Shown: positions 7,523 through 15,683 of the stretch, one piece after another | Layout of the letters: every line of letters starts with the position of its first letter | How positions within the stretch are numbered: the first letter of the stretch is position 1 | Assembly (NCBI GenBank): GCA_902464015.1 | Contig: CABQHM010000029.1 | Span: 1 to 43,643, forward strand | Direction of reading: 5' to 3' | From: an uncultured Coriobacteriales bacterium | GTDB taxonomy: Bacteria; Actinomycetota; Coriobacteriia; Coriobacteriales; UMGS124 | Length of the DNA stretch: 43,643 nucleotides | Position numbers and translations under genes: made by a program | The notes under the pieces: model-generated | Database searches by the model: none | What the model was told of the DNA's origin: nothing | Seen by the model: only the letters and a program-made list of their open reading frames with translations

Positions 7523-9502
7523 TTAGGCGATCTTGGCGCGAAGCTTCTCAACAACCTTCTCGGCGAACTTCACAACAGCGAGCCATTCCTCGCCCTCAGG
7601 AATCTCAAGCGCCACGAACATGGAGCTACCGTCACCCGTGCCGTCCGAACCAGTGAACTCGGCATCGAAATCGTAGTCGGCACCAGCAAGATTCTTGGAG
7701 TTGGCAATGGTTTCCTTCTCGAGGCGCGTGGCAGCCAACTCATAGTCGCCAGCAATACAGTGCGTGAAGATGTTGCTCACGTTCTTGATCATGCCCTCAA
7801 CTGTCGTGGCATCCACAACGCCAGTCTTCCCAAGGTTGCGAATTGCAGTGTTGAGGTTGGACCAGCAGATGTCGTACACCATAGCGTCGGTGTCCATGAG
7901 GTTGGCGACAGCCTGCGTCCACATATACATCTCGTCGTGGAACTTCTTCTCGCCCCAGTACTTGATACCAGTAGCTTCCTGGGTGTTGGTGCCCGTCCAG
8001 GAACCAGCCTCACCAATGACGGCCTTGCCGAGCTTGTGCGTGGAAGCCTGAACGGCACGCACGAGACCCTTAAGCTTGCCAGAATTGCCCGGGCGGCCGT
8101 CAATCTTAATGTCAGCACGCTCCAGCCCAGAATCGATAGCGGCCTGGATGAGCATGTCGGCAGCCCAGTCGTTGTCGTCAGTCTTACAGAAAGAGAGGTT
8201 AGGCAGGCCGTTGGGCACCATGTCGCCCGTTTCGGGATCCCATTTGCCACCCATAGAACCGAGGTGCTCAAGACCCACGGTAACACTCACCTTATCGACG
8301 ACCTCAGGGAAAATCTGATAGGGGTCATTCGCGAAGTTTCCAGTCTCAAAACCCTCAATAAAGTGACGCGTATCAACGCAAGCCACAAGTGTCTTGTTGC
8401 GCTTCTCCTGGGGGATCTGGCTGAAATAGTGGAAGATGGCCAGCGTGCCTAGAGCGCCGTTGTCCTGCACAAGGTTCATGGCATCGGAGTGCGAGTTAAT
8501 AGTGACGTACTCATCCTCGTCGGTGCCGTAGTTTTTACCAGGCAGGAAATACAGGAAGTTCCAGTTATCGCACACCTTGAATGTGGCCTCAAGGTACATG
8601 GTGGCCTCTTTGCCAGCAAGAGCTGCCTCCTCCACCTTGGGGGCAGTGGCATTGTCGACAACCAGCACAGGTGCAGGGTTGCGAACCCTCTGACGGTCGA
8701 TGAGCGTAAACACCTGACTCCACGGCAACAGGGACAGGATGATGACGCCCACGGCGCCTCCCTTGATGGCGGCGTCGTTCATGTCGCCCCACTGGCCAAA
8801 ATCCCAACGACCAATCCAGTCGCAGTTGTCCTCAGGCTGGCAAATCTCGAGAAGACCAACCTCCATCTGGGGATCAGAACGGTAGTTGGTGTCCGTAATG
8901 ACGTAGGTCTTCATGAAGCTCTCGTCATACGGAGGCTCCGGGAACTGCTTGGGCTTCATGACGACGATCTTGTCTTTGAAAGCGCCATCCTCGGGCTCGC
9001 CGTCGGCCATATCCCACACGACCATCTCGGCAGTCACGCCGGCCGGATCCATGTCCGCACCGCACAGCTGCACGTGAGTAGCGACAGGGATATCCTCGCC
9101 ATCAATCTTGATCCACTGCATTTCCTCGTGACGCTCGGGATAGTCCTCGCACAGGTAGGAATCAAAATCAAAATGATGCTCGAGAATGTCGACGCAACCA
9201 TACTCGGTAAGCTTGTTCTTAATGAAGTTAAGGTACTCGTCGTAATGGGTGTAGCCCGGATAGAGAGCATAGCAACCGTCCTTGAACTCATGCCATTCAC
9301 GGCCGAGTTCAGACGGCATGACAAGAGAGGGGTCGATTTTACCATCGGCGGTTGTCGAACCCCTCACCAAGTCCACGGGGCCCCCATTAGCCTCCTCAGC
9401 CTGCGCAACGGCAGAAACACTCATGGCGCCAGCCAGCCCCGCAACGGCCATGCCGGCCCCCGCAACACCCATGAACCCGCGACGCGTCATTTCGTTACCC
9501 AT
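7523..9502 (-). CDS. Tat-exported M28-peptidase-like protein with altered active site
   Basis: A 659-residue exported protein. ATG 9502 has AAAGGGGTG upstream and begins a Tat signal (MTRRGFMG at 5-12, cleavage near AQA-E about 35). The middle region (about 140-300) looks like a protease-associated (PA) insert, and about 330-530 resembles the M28 aminopeptidase/deacylase fold: HSD at 338-340 matches the zinc-binding HxD and D347 (QDNGALG) the bridging Asp. Where M28 enzymes carry the catalytic Glu-Glu pair, this protein has Arg379-His380 (DTRHFIEG), and the next ligand position is Glu412 (GLEHLG). Either the metal site is remodelled or peptidase activity is lost. It lies between the fumarate-reductase-like gene (downstream, same strand) and a divergent LuxR regulator. 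My inference is that it hydrolyses or binds a conjugate whose acid product is the acceptor for that reductase. Confidence 0.7.
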   Translation of the reverse strand: MGNEMTRRGFMGVAGAGMAVAGLAGAMSVSAVAQAEEANGGPVDLVRGSTTADGKIDPSLVMPSELGREWHEFKDGCYALYPGYTHYDEYLNFIKNKLTEYGCVDILEHHFDFDSYLCEDYPERHEEMQWIKIDGEDIPVATHVQLCGADMDPAGVTAEMVVWDMADGEPEDGAFKDKIVVMKPKQFPEPPYDESFMKTYVITDTNYRSDPQMEVGLLEICQPEDNCDWIGRWDFGQWGDMNDAAIKGGAVGVIILSLLPWSQVFTLIDRQRVRNPAPVLVVDNATAPKVEEAALAGKEATMYLEATFKVCDNWNFLYFLPGKNYGTDEDEYVTINSHSDAMNLVQDNGALGTLAIFHYFSQIPQEKRNKTLVACVDTRHFIEGFETGNFANDPYQIFPEVVDKVSVTVGLEHLGSMGGKWDPETGDMVPNGLPNLSFCKTDDNDWAADMLIQAAIDSGLERADIKIDGRPGNSGKLKGLVRAVQASTHKLGKAVIGEAGSWTGTNTQEATGIKYWGEKKFHDEMYMWTQAVANLMDTDAMVYDICWSNLNTAIRNLGKTGVVDATTVEGMIKNVSNIFTHCIAGDYELAATRLEKETIANSKNLAGADYDFDAEFTGSDGTGDGSSMFVALEIPEGEEWLAVVKFAEKVVEKLRAKIA

Positions 9503-9854
9503 GTGTGCACCCCTTTACAGAGATAGTTTTGGACCCGCCCACCGCATGGTCGGCCAAGCCCCTGCATGACGTCAGAAAACATGAGTACAACTCGTATGTC
9601 ATGCCATCTGACGCTGAACCACATCATGAGCACTGAAGACAAAAATGGCTCCACTCCAACTGTGTGAGCGCGTTTTGCGCTTGTCGCAAAAGGGGTGAAC
9701 TACTAAAATACCTGGTAGAAAGTTGTCAAGTGGGGTGCACAAATTAGAAGGGTGCAGTATCGTTTTCTTGTTAATCAAGCGGGACGCCAAGGAGCCATGC
9801 AGTGTAAGCCACCGTAAAGCGCACGGACGTCCCCCAGAAGAAGAGGGGTGGTTT
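9503..9854. promoter_or_regulatory. Divergent promoter region between the M28-like gene and its LuxR regulator
   Basis: A 352-bp region with no gene that must drive both neighbours. Two symmetrical sites stand out: TGACGTCA (9567-9574) and an imperfect palindrome at 9579-9599 with half-sites around GAGTACAACTC. Either could be the operator of the LuxR-type regulator encoded to the right. A plus-strand promoter is listed separately. Confidence 0.4.
9681..9709 (+). promoter_or_regulatory. Candidate promoter of the LuxR regulator at 9855
   Basis: TTGTCG (9681-9686) and TAAAAT (9704-9709) are separated by exactly 17 bp. This would give a leader of about 140 nt before the GTG start at 9855. Confidence 0.45.
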
Positions 9855-11324
9855 GTGAACCTGCACAGCAAAGATACCCGTGTCCGGGTGCTTCTGCTTC
9901 TTGGTCTTTCTTTCTATTGGCCAATGCTGACCGGCTGCAAGCTTGCAATTAAGGCATACGCCCTTACCGATTATGACGCCACCGTCTATGTACTGGTGTA
10001 CTTTGCGGTCATAGCAATTCTCGGCATTGCCATCCGTCTTGTTTTCAAGAACCTCGACCGCTGGGTTATCAAACACCCCCGCGAAGTCCTTGCGCTGGGC
10101 GCGGCGGCCTCTCTCGCCCTGATTCCGGGCGCATTTGCTCCTGCCACTCCCACATTGGGCGTTTTATTGGTTGCTCCCTCGCTTTTTCTATGCTCCTTCG
10201 TTTTCTGCCTGTGCACAATCGGCTGGGGCGCCGTCGTACTTTCTCCCATCTACGCCTCTTGCCGCAAGATGTTCCTCGTGGATATCGCCGTGACGTTTGC
10301 CCTCGGTTACGCTGCACCGAATGTGCTGCTCGACCACGCGCCCATGTTTGGCTCCACGTCTATACCCGAGGCTTTACGCGCCCTCGCCCCATTCCTCACG
10401 TGCCTATGCCTGGCGCTTGTTTTACGCGACAACGCACCCGCCAATAACTCCGCATCAGAAACTCACGAGTCGCTTCACCATATGGCGGCCGCGCCCCTTC
10501 TTGCCATCGCCGCATTTGTTCTCGCCTGCAGTACCATTATCGGCATTTTTAGTAGAACGGCGGAAGCAAACTCACTCTATCAAACATATGAGCAGCGACA
10601 CGTGTACCTGCTCGTCTTTTCCGTATTATTCATCGCATGCATGTGCATCGCCACACGACATCCCCAGCTGCGCGTAATGATTTGGGGAATTATGCTTCTG
10701 CTTGTCCTCACCGGAATGTTTCTCCCTATCGTTTACGGCGAGTCACTTCTCGCGTCAGGCATAGACATTCTTATTGTTGGTCGACTACTTATTTGGCTGT
10801 TGTACTGGGCGCTGCTTGTTGAAGTCGCCAAGCGCGAACATCGAAGCATCGCAGAGCTTATGGGCGAGTTCTTCCTTGCCATGCGCGGCATTTCCTGCAT
10901 CCTGACCGATTCGCTGCACTACGTTCTGCCCACTGATCTGGTTTCCGCCATAGGATCGAGCCCTTTTATGGTATGTGCCGAACTGGCATTGCTTGGATGT
11001 GCCCTTGGAGTCATTGGCCTCACCGCAAGCTCTGTAACCGCACACGAGGGAATCGCCGATATTGCAAGCCCCACCACTGATACAGATGCACGCCGTAACG
11101 AAGTATGTGGCGAGTTGGCGCGTGCATACCACCTCACAGAGCGCGAGGCGGTGATTCTCGAGTACTTGTCCATGGGGTACACGATGCAGCGCATTGCTGA
11201 ATTGCAGTATATTTCCCAGAACACCGTGCGCTCGCACACAAAGGGCCTGTACCGCAAGCTTGGCTGTCACTCAAAACAAGAAGTCATCGAGATGGTTAGC
11301 GGGAAGATGAAGTCGCAAGCCTAG
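9855..11324 (+). CDS. Membrane-bound LuxR-family transcriptional regulator
   Basis: A 489-residue regulator. The GTG at 9855 was chosen because GAGGGGTG precedes it and the first membrane helix follows at about residue 12; an upstream in-frame ATG at 9723 gives an unlikely charged extension. Residues about 10-400 are a run of hydrophobic helices (about 12, MFS-like in length), and residues 427-480 are a LuxR/GerE HTH (LTEREAVILEYL, then SQNTVRSHTKGLYRKLG). No receiver domain is present, so the membrane part is the likely sensor. Regulators of this design sit beside substrate-induced reductase genes in Eggerthellaceae. This one diverges from the M28-like and fumarate-reductase-like genes, which are its probable targets. 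The ligand is unknown. Confidence 0.88.
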   Translation: MNLHSKDTRVRVLLLLGLSFYWPMLTGCKLAIKAYALTDYDATVYVLVYFAVIAILGIAIRLVFKNLDRWVIKHPREVLALGAAASLALIPGAFAPATPTLGVLLVAPSLFLCSFVFCLCTIGWGAVVLSPIYASCRKMFLVDIAVTFALGYAAPNVLLDHAPMFGSTSIPEALRALAPFLTCLCLALVLRDNAPANNSASETHESLHHMAAAPLLAIAAFVLACSTIIGIFSRTAEANSLYQTYEQRHVYLLVFSVLFIACMCIATRHPQLRVMIWGIMLLLVLTGMFLPIVYGESLLASGIDILIVGRLLIWLLYWALLVEVAKREHRSIAELMGEFFLAMRGISCILTDSLHYVLPTDLVSAIGSSPFMVCAELALLGCALGVIGLTASSVTAHEGIADIASPTTDTDARRNEVCGELARAYHLTEREAVILEYLSMGYTMQRIAELQYISQNTVRSHTKGLYRKLGCHSKQEVIEMVSGKMKSQA

Positions 11325-11414
11325 CGTTGTAACAAGTTTTCGGCAATCCCAACCTCGAAACACTCGGCATATGCGCATGTGTCAGAGTCATTCTGCGCAC
11401 AGCTATACTACCTG

Positions 11415-12665
11415 CTAGACCCTCTTTTTTGCACGGCCCTTGAGATGAGCGGCCAGCCAGGCGAAAGCGGCACCGAGAAGACACATGACGGCACCGGCAA
11501 AACCGACGTAGGCAAGGCCGGGGCCAGCGACCACGACGCCACCCACAAAAGAGCCGGCCGCGATGCCGATGTTGAACGACATGGGCTGCACCGACGCGGC
11601 CATAGTGAGCGCGCGGGGGTAGTCGCGCTGGGCGATGTTGAGGAAGTGCATCTGGCCGGGCGAATTCACCACATACATGCCGACGCCGAGAAGCAAGACA
11701 TTGATGAGCCCGGGCACGAGACTGCCCGTGGTGAAGAAAAGCAGGGAGAGAAGAACCGCCTGGATGAGGCACGAGCCGGCGAGGCCCACGACGCCAAAGC
11801 GCTGCGCCACCCAGCCAGAGAGCAGGTTGGACAGAACGCAGGCAAATCCGTAAGCCATGAGGACCGTGCTCGCCATCTCGGGCGACAGCCCCATGACGTC
11901 CTGCAGCACTGGGGTCACATACGTATAGAAGACGTAGGTGCCGCCCGCGCCGAACACGAAGATGAGCATGCCCGCAAGCACGCGGCCGTCGGCCACGAGA
12001 GCCAGCTGGTCGCGCGGGGTCGAGGGCTCGTCGGTTGCACCGGAGCGCGGCATGCACGCGACAAGGGCTACGCTCACGGCAAACGCAAGCGCAGCGATGA
12101 CGCCGAACGTGAAGTTCCAGCCGAAGACCCCGCTGATGAGCTTGCCCGCCGGCACACCGAGCACGCTGGCAACGGAGAAGCCCGTGTAGATAAGCGAGAC
12201 GACGGGCGCCACGCGCTTCTCGGGCACAAGCTCAGGCACGAAGGTGAGCGAGGTTGCCAGCAGGGCACCAGATACGGCAGCCGTGAGCATGCGGCCGACC
12301 ACGAGCACCCCATAGGCGGGCGCAAGCATGGTCATCAGGTTTCCCAGATTGAAAACAAGCAGGTAGACACACATGAGCTGGAAGCGTCGGAACCGACCGG
12401 TGAACACGGCGAGCAACGGGGTGCACACCGCGTAAGCAACCGCGAAATAGCCCACCAGGTTACCCACAAGCGAAAGCTCGACACCCAGGGACGAGGCGAT
12501 GTCGGGCTCGATGCCGATGATGGTGAACTCCGTGCACCCCAGCGCAAACGACAGTGCGAGCAGCACAAGCACCGCCAGGCGAGAGCGGCCCGACCCGTGG
12601 GTGTCGGCCGCGCCCGCAGCTCCCACCTGCTGAACGTCCTGCGTGGCCGAATTCTCGCCGACCAT
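11415..12665 (-). CDS. MFS transporter, DHA1 family (AraJ/PbuE-like efflux)
   Basis: A 416-residue inner-membrane permease with 12 predicted helices. ATG 12665 (MVGENSATQD) has GGAAGAG seven bases upstream; an in-frame ATG at 12728 is possible but has a poor RBS. After a hydrophilic stretch of about 27 residues, helix 1 contains ALGCTEFTIIGIEPDIA, typical of the drug/sugar efflux DHA1 group. A motif-A-like GRFRRFQL follows helix 2, and a glycine-rich helix 5 (SVLGVPAGKLISG) matches the antiporter motif C region. The substrate (drug, sugar or nucleoside) cannot be deduced. It converges with the LuxR regulator gene, leaving 90 bp between, and there is no obvious regulator of its own. Confidence 0.85.
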   Translation of the reverse strand: MVGENSATQDVQQVGAAGAADTHGSGRSRLAVLVLLALSFALGCTEFTIIGIEPDIASSLGVELSLVGNLVGYFAVAYAVCTPLLAVFTGRFRRFQLMCVYLLVFNLGNLMTMLAPAYGVLVVGRMLTAAVSGALLATSLTFVPELVPEKRVAPVVSLIYTGFSVASVLGVPAGKLISGVFGWNFTFGVIAALAFAVSVALVACMPRSGATDEPSTPRDQLALVADGRVLAGMLIFVFGAGGTYVFYTYVTPVLQDVMGLSPEMASTVLMAYGFACVLSNLLSGWVAQRFGVVGLAGSCLIQAVLLSLLFFTTGSLVPGLINVLLLGVGMYVVNSPGQMHFLNIAQRDYPRALTMAASVQPMSFNIGIAAGSFVGGVVVAGPGLAYVGFAGAVMCLLGAAFAWLAAHLKGRAKKRV

Positions 12666-13043
12666 CTTGCCGCGCTCTTCCAAACCCACCGCACGCCTCC
12701 CGCGTCTTGCAAACCAATGCGGCGGCAAAGCCTAGCACTACCGTGGGCAGGCAATTGCACGCATGCGGCGGACTCGCAGGGGCTTCACAGCAAGCAGGGA
12801 AAACGCCCCGTAAGGGGTGGTAAGGATGCGAGACGCAAGACGCAAATCAAACACCATCACGGGTCTTGTTCCGCAAGTCGCAAGCATTTCAAAGCATTTT
12901 GCCCCTTACTGCAATCAGCATTCGCTCGCAATAGATTGCGCCCCAATAGGATGTCAGCAGAAATTTGGAGCAACGGGAGACATCGTTGAGCGGAGGAACT
13001 AAGCTGGCACCGTCACACTGTATGCGCAAGGAGGCGGGCAATC
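12666..13043. other. Intergenic region, no gene seen
   Basis: 378 bp between the divergent MFS gene and the small gene at 13044. It holds a short hairpin (CCCC-GTAA-GGGG near 12803-12814). The strong RBS AAGGAGG (13028-13034) belongs to the next gene. No coding signal on either strand. Confidence 0.4.
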
Positions 13044-13304
13044 ATGATGTACAGCTATCTCAAGCTCCCAGACGATACGCGCATCGCATACTCGAATGTC
13101 CTGGAAGACAATACGATTTTGGTTGGCGTTGAGCGCCCAGTTGACGGAGGCTTTGACTCAGGGTGTTGCCGATTGCCGGCATACACGTGGACCGATGTAG
13201 AAGGCTTCTCCCAAGAGGAACTTACCGAACTCACTGAGCTCATCGAGCGGAACTCACCTCTCATTTACCGCCTAGCTGGCGAGGTTTCGAAAACTTATGC
13301 CTAG
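13044..13304 (+). CDS. Small conserved protein paired with DUF4160
   Basis: An 86-residue soluble, acidic protein with AAGGAGG nine bases before the ATG. It begins MMYSYLKLPDDTRIAYSN and carries VERPVDGGFDSGCCRLPAYTW followed by an acidic helix (FSQEELTELTELIERN). Small proteins of this kind are often found immediately before a DUF4160 gene, and that is so here: the stop codon overlaps the DUF4160 start by 8 bp, indicating translational coupling. Two-gene DUF4160 units are suspected to be toxin-antitoxin-like, but no activity is established that I know of. Because the partner is interrupted here, this protein may be an orphan. Confidence 0.7.
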   Translation: MMYSYLKLPDDTRIAYSNVLEDNTILVGVERPVDGGFDSGCCRLPAYTWTDVEGFSQEELTELTELIERNSPLIYRLAGEVSKTYA

Positions 13305-13572
13305 GGTTCTCGAGTTCGGCAAATACATCATCTTTTTCTGGATAGGCGAAGACGGCGAACCGGTGCACGTTCACGTGTCTGTCAAGCGTCCAATGGACAA
13401 CTCGACCAAAATATGGCTCACGCGCAATGGCGGCTGCCTATTGGCGCACAACAAAGGCTAGATTCCACCCAAGGATTTGCGCGACATCATGGACGTCGTC
13501 ACTTTTAACCACAAGCTCATCTGCGACGAATGGCGCAAGCGTTTCCAGGGCGACATATCGTTATACGAGTAG
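13297..13572 (+). pseudogene. DUF4160 protein interrupted by an in-frame TAG
   Basis: The reading frame from ATG 13297 gives MPRVLEFGKYIIFFWIGEDG and then EPVHVHVSVKRP, the N-terminal signature of DUF4160. Codon 55 is TAG (13459-13461). The same frame then continues with family-like sequence (DLRDIMDVVTFNHKLICDEW, RKRFQGD) to a second TAG at 13570-13572, giving 91 codons in all, the usual DUF4160 length. A single substitution therefore explains the break. It overlaps the preceding gene by 8 bp. Either this is a recently inactivated gene or a sequencing error; a 54-residue product would lack the C-terminal half. Confidence 0.75.
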
Positions 13573-13651
13573 CCGGGAATTGGAAGCGGCCCCCGCATGC
13601 ACCCACATAACGCACGGCTCGAATGACCCGCCAGCTTGCAGTCCCGGGCCC

Positions 13652-13689
13652 AAAAGTCCCTCCCGCCTGGATGCAGGCGGGAGGGACTT
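13652..13689 (-). terminator. Intrinsic terminator (bidirectional form)
   Basis: A perfect 16-bp stem (13654-13669 with 13674-13689) with a 4-nt loop. On the minus strand TTTT follows, about 90 bp after the flavoprotein stop at 13777. It could also end transcripts arriving from the DUF4160 side. Confidence 0.85.
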
Positions 13690-13776
13690 CGCGTTAGGCT
13701 AAGTTGGCAATACCGGCAAGGCTGATTGGCCCGGCCAACAGGCCGTCGCATCAAACAACCAGGCAGACAGTGCTCT

Positions 13777-15432
13777 TTACGCGATACCCAGGCAGTTGCG
13801 TGCGGAGATGCGGCCGAAGGCCAGGCACTCGCCCAGGTTGCCGCCGCCGTTGTACATGTTGCACCAGATGGAGCCGAACTCGCCGGCGCTGTAGAGGCCC
13901 GGGATGGGTTCGCCGTCGAGGTCGAGGATCTCGCCCTTGGGGCTGCGGCGAGGACCGCCGTCAGTGTTGAGCATGGTGGCGGAGCAGTGCAACGCGTAGA
14001 ACGGCGGGTTCTCGATGGTCTTCATCGTGTTGGCGGGACGATGGAAGTACACGTCCTCGCCGTTGACGCAACACTCGTTCCACTGCTCAACAGTCCTCAC
14101 GAGCTCGTCGGCGGGCATACCGGCCTGTTCGGCAAGCTCCTCGAGCGTGTCAGCCTGGAAGCCATAGCCGCCCTCGGCGATGGGGTCACAGCCGAAGGTG
14201 GGGAAGCCGTCGCCCATGCCGGCCGCGTAGCCGTCGGCGTCGCAGATGAACCAGGTATCCTTGGGCATGGGCAGGTGCGGCCACTCGCCGCCGAACTGCA
14301 TGTGGCCGTGACGGGAGCCCACGTGCGTGGTCAGGTCGCCCTCCTCCATGGCGTCCCAGTCCACCACGACATCCATGTCGTAGTCCATGTAGAAGCGACG
14401 GCCGTTGACGGCAACGGTGATGCCCTGGCCCTTGGGGGTGCGCATGGCGGTGTGGTCGCCCTCGATGAGAGACAGCGACGTCCAGAAGCCGGCGCAGCTG
14501 TTCATGTGCCACATGTCGGCGCCCACCTTGGCGCAAGCGATGATGCCGTCACCGTCGTTGGTGTGCGCGGCAACGGGGCGCGCGGTGGCACCGGAGAGGT
14601 AGTCGGCGCGCATCTGCTCGTTGTTCTCAAAGCCGCCGCAGCACATGACAACGCCCTTGTTGGCCTTGGCATAGATAGTGGCGCCCTCAAACTCGTAGGT
14701 CAGGCCGATGATCTGCTTGGTGGCCGGATCCTGCACCAAGGCGGTCATGGGAGCCTCGTGCTTGAAGGTCACAACATCCTCATGCAGCATCATCTCGTCG
14801 TAAATGACCTGTTGGACATGGTTGTACGTCCAGTCGCTGCCGTCCTCCTTCTTCCCCCTGTGCATAAAGTTGAACCTGCCAAGGCTGAAAGCGTGGGGCA
14901 GCTCGCCGTACTCGGGATAGCAGGAAGAACCCGTGCCGGGCTCGAAGTGCTCGGTGACGTTGGCCTCCTCCTCAAGCCACGTGGACAAGCTGCGGGCCCA
15001 GTCGAGGTTCTCGCCGATGCCCTCGGCATAGGCGGCCAGCACCTCGTCGGGAGTATTATTCATGTCGCCGCGGAGCTCCTTGAGGTACTCAGTGAAGCCC
15101 TCGACGTCCTTGGTCCACAGCACCATGCCGGCGGAAAACTGCGTGTTGCCACCGCCGAGCTCAGCCGCGGACTTCTCGAGCAGCAGGCAGGTGGCACCGT
15201 CGCCCTCGAGCGCTACGGTCGTAGCAGTGGCGATACCGGCGAGACCAGCGCCGACGACGATGACGTCATACTCCTCGTCCCAGGTGATCTGGTCCACCGA
15301 CGCGGCCTGGTCATTGCCCTCAGCAAGGGCGCGAGCGGGCATCTGGGCGGCCATGCCTACCGTAGCGATGCCACCGAGCGTGAGGCCAGTGGTCTTGAGG
15401 AAGCTGCGACGTGACTGGTTAAGCGTGTTCAT
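13777..15432 (-). CDS. Tat-exported FAD-dependent oxidoreductase
   Basis: A 551-residue exported flavoprotein. ATG 15432 starts a near-perfect Tat motif (SRRSFLK at 7-13), with cleavage near ALA-E about 37 and AAGGAG upstream; longer in-frame starts would bury the signal. The FAD motif GAGLAG is at 61-66. Near the C terminus GEFGSIWCNMYNGGGNLGEC and AFGR match a common subgroup of exported fumarate-reductase-like flavoproteins rather than the HHxMGG/NRLGG pattern of true fumarate reductases. The substrate is therefore unknown. It has no heme or FMN-binding domain. It diverges from the LuxR regulator at 15684 across a 251-bp shared promoter region, so that regulator is the likely activator. 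Confidence 0.87.
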   Translation of the reverse strand: MNTLNQSRRSFLKTTGLTLGGIATVGMAAQMPARALAEGNDQAASVDQITWDEEYDVIVVGAGLAGIATATTVALEGDGATCLLLEKSAAELGGGNTQFSAGMVLWTKDVEGFTEYLKELRGDMNNTPDEVLAAYAEGIGENLDWARSLSTWLEEEANVTEHFEPGTGSSCYPEYGELPHAFSLGRFNFMHRGKKEDGSDWTYNHVQQVIYDEMMLHEDVVTFKHEAPMTALVQDPATKQIIGLTYEFEGATIYAKANKGVVMCCGGFENNEQMRADYLSGATARPVAAHTNDGDGIIACAKVGADMWHMNSCAGFWTSLSLIEGDHTAMRTPKGQGITVAVNGRRFYMDYDMDVVVDWDAMEEGDLTTHVGSRHGHMQFGGEWPHLPMPKDTWFICDADGYAAGMGDGFPTFGCDPIAEGGYGFQADTLEELAEQAGMPADELVRTVEQWNECCVNGEDVYFHRPANTMKTIENPPFYALHCSATMLNTDGGPRRSPKGEILDLDGEPIPGLYSAGEFGSIWCNMYNGGGNLGECLAFGRISARNCLGIA

Positions 15433-15683
15433 GGAGCGGACTCCTTCTCTGTACGGAGCGCCACCGTGTGTGGCGCCATGCCGGCGAACGAGATGAACCA
15501 TGCCACGCCCGCACTTGTCGGCCATCCGACAGAATGCGTCGAATTCAGGAGCCGCAATGCGGTACATTTTGTACGTTGACGCTTATGAGCTGGGCAAACG
15601 TTTGTTTTATAAGTAAGATTGCGAACTGGCAAAGCCGTCGAGCTCAGCAAAGCCGAGCGACATTGGGCATCAAAGGAGGAAGC

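Noticed and set aside
11379..12989. 536-codon plus-strand frame opposite the MFS gene
   Set aside because: The translation is rich in His, Arg, Gly and Glu with no hydrophobic core, while the minus strand encodes a complete 12-helix transporter.
13297..13572. Programmed stop-codon readthrough or pyrrolysine at the in-frame TAG
   Set aside because: No pyrrolysine machinery or readthrough signal is visible; a plain nonsense mutation or sequencing error is simpler.
13726..15414. 562-codon plus-strand frame opposite the third flavoprotein
   Set aside because: Antisense shadow of a gene with Tat signal and FAD motif; no RBS.
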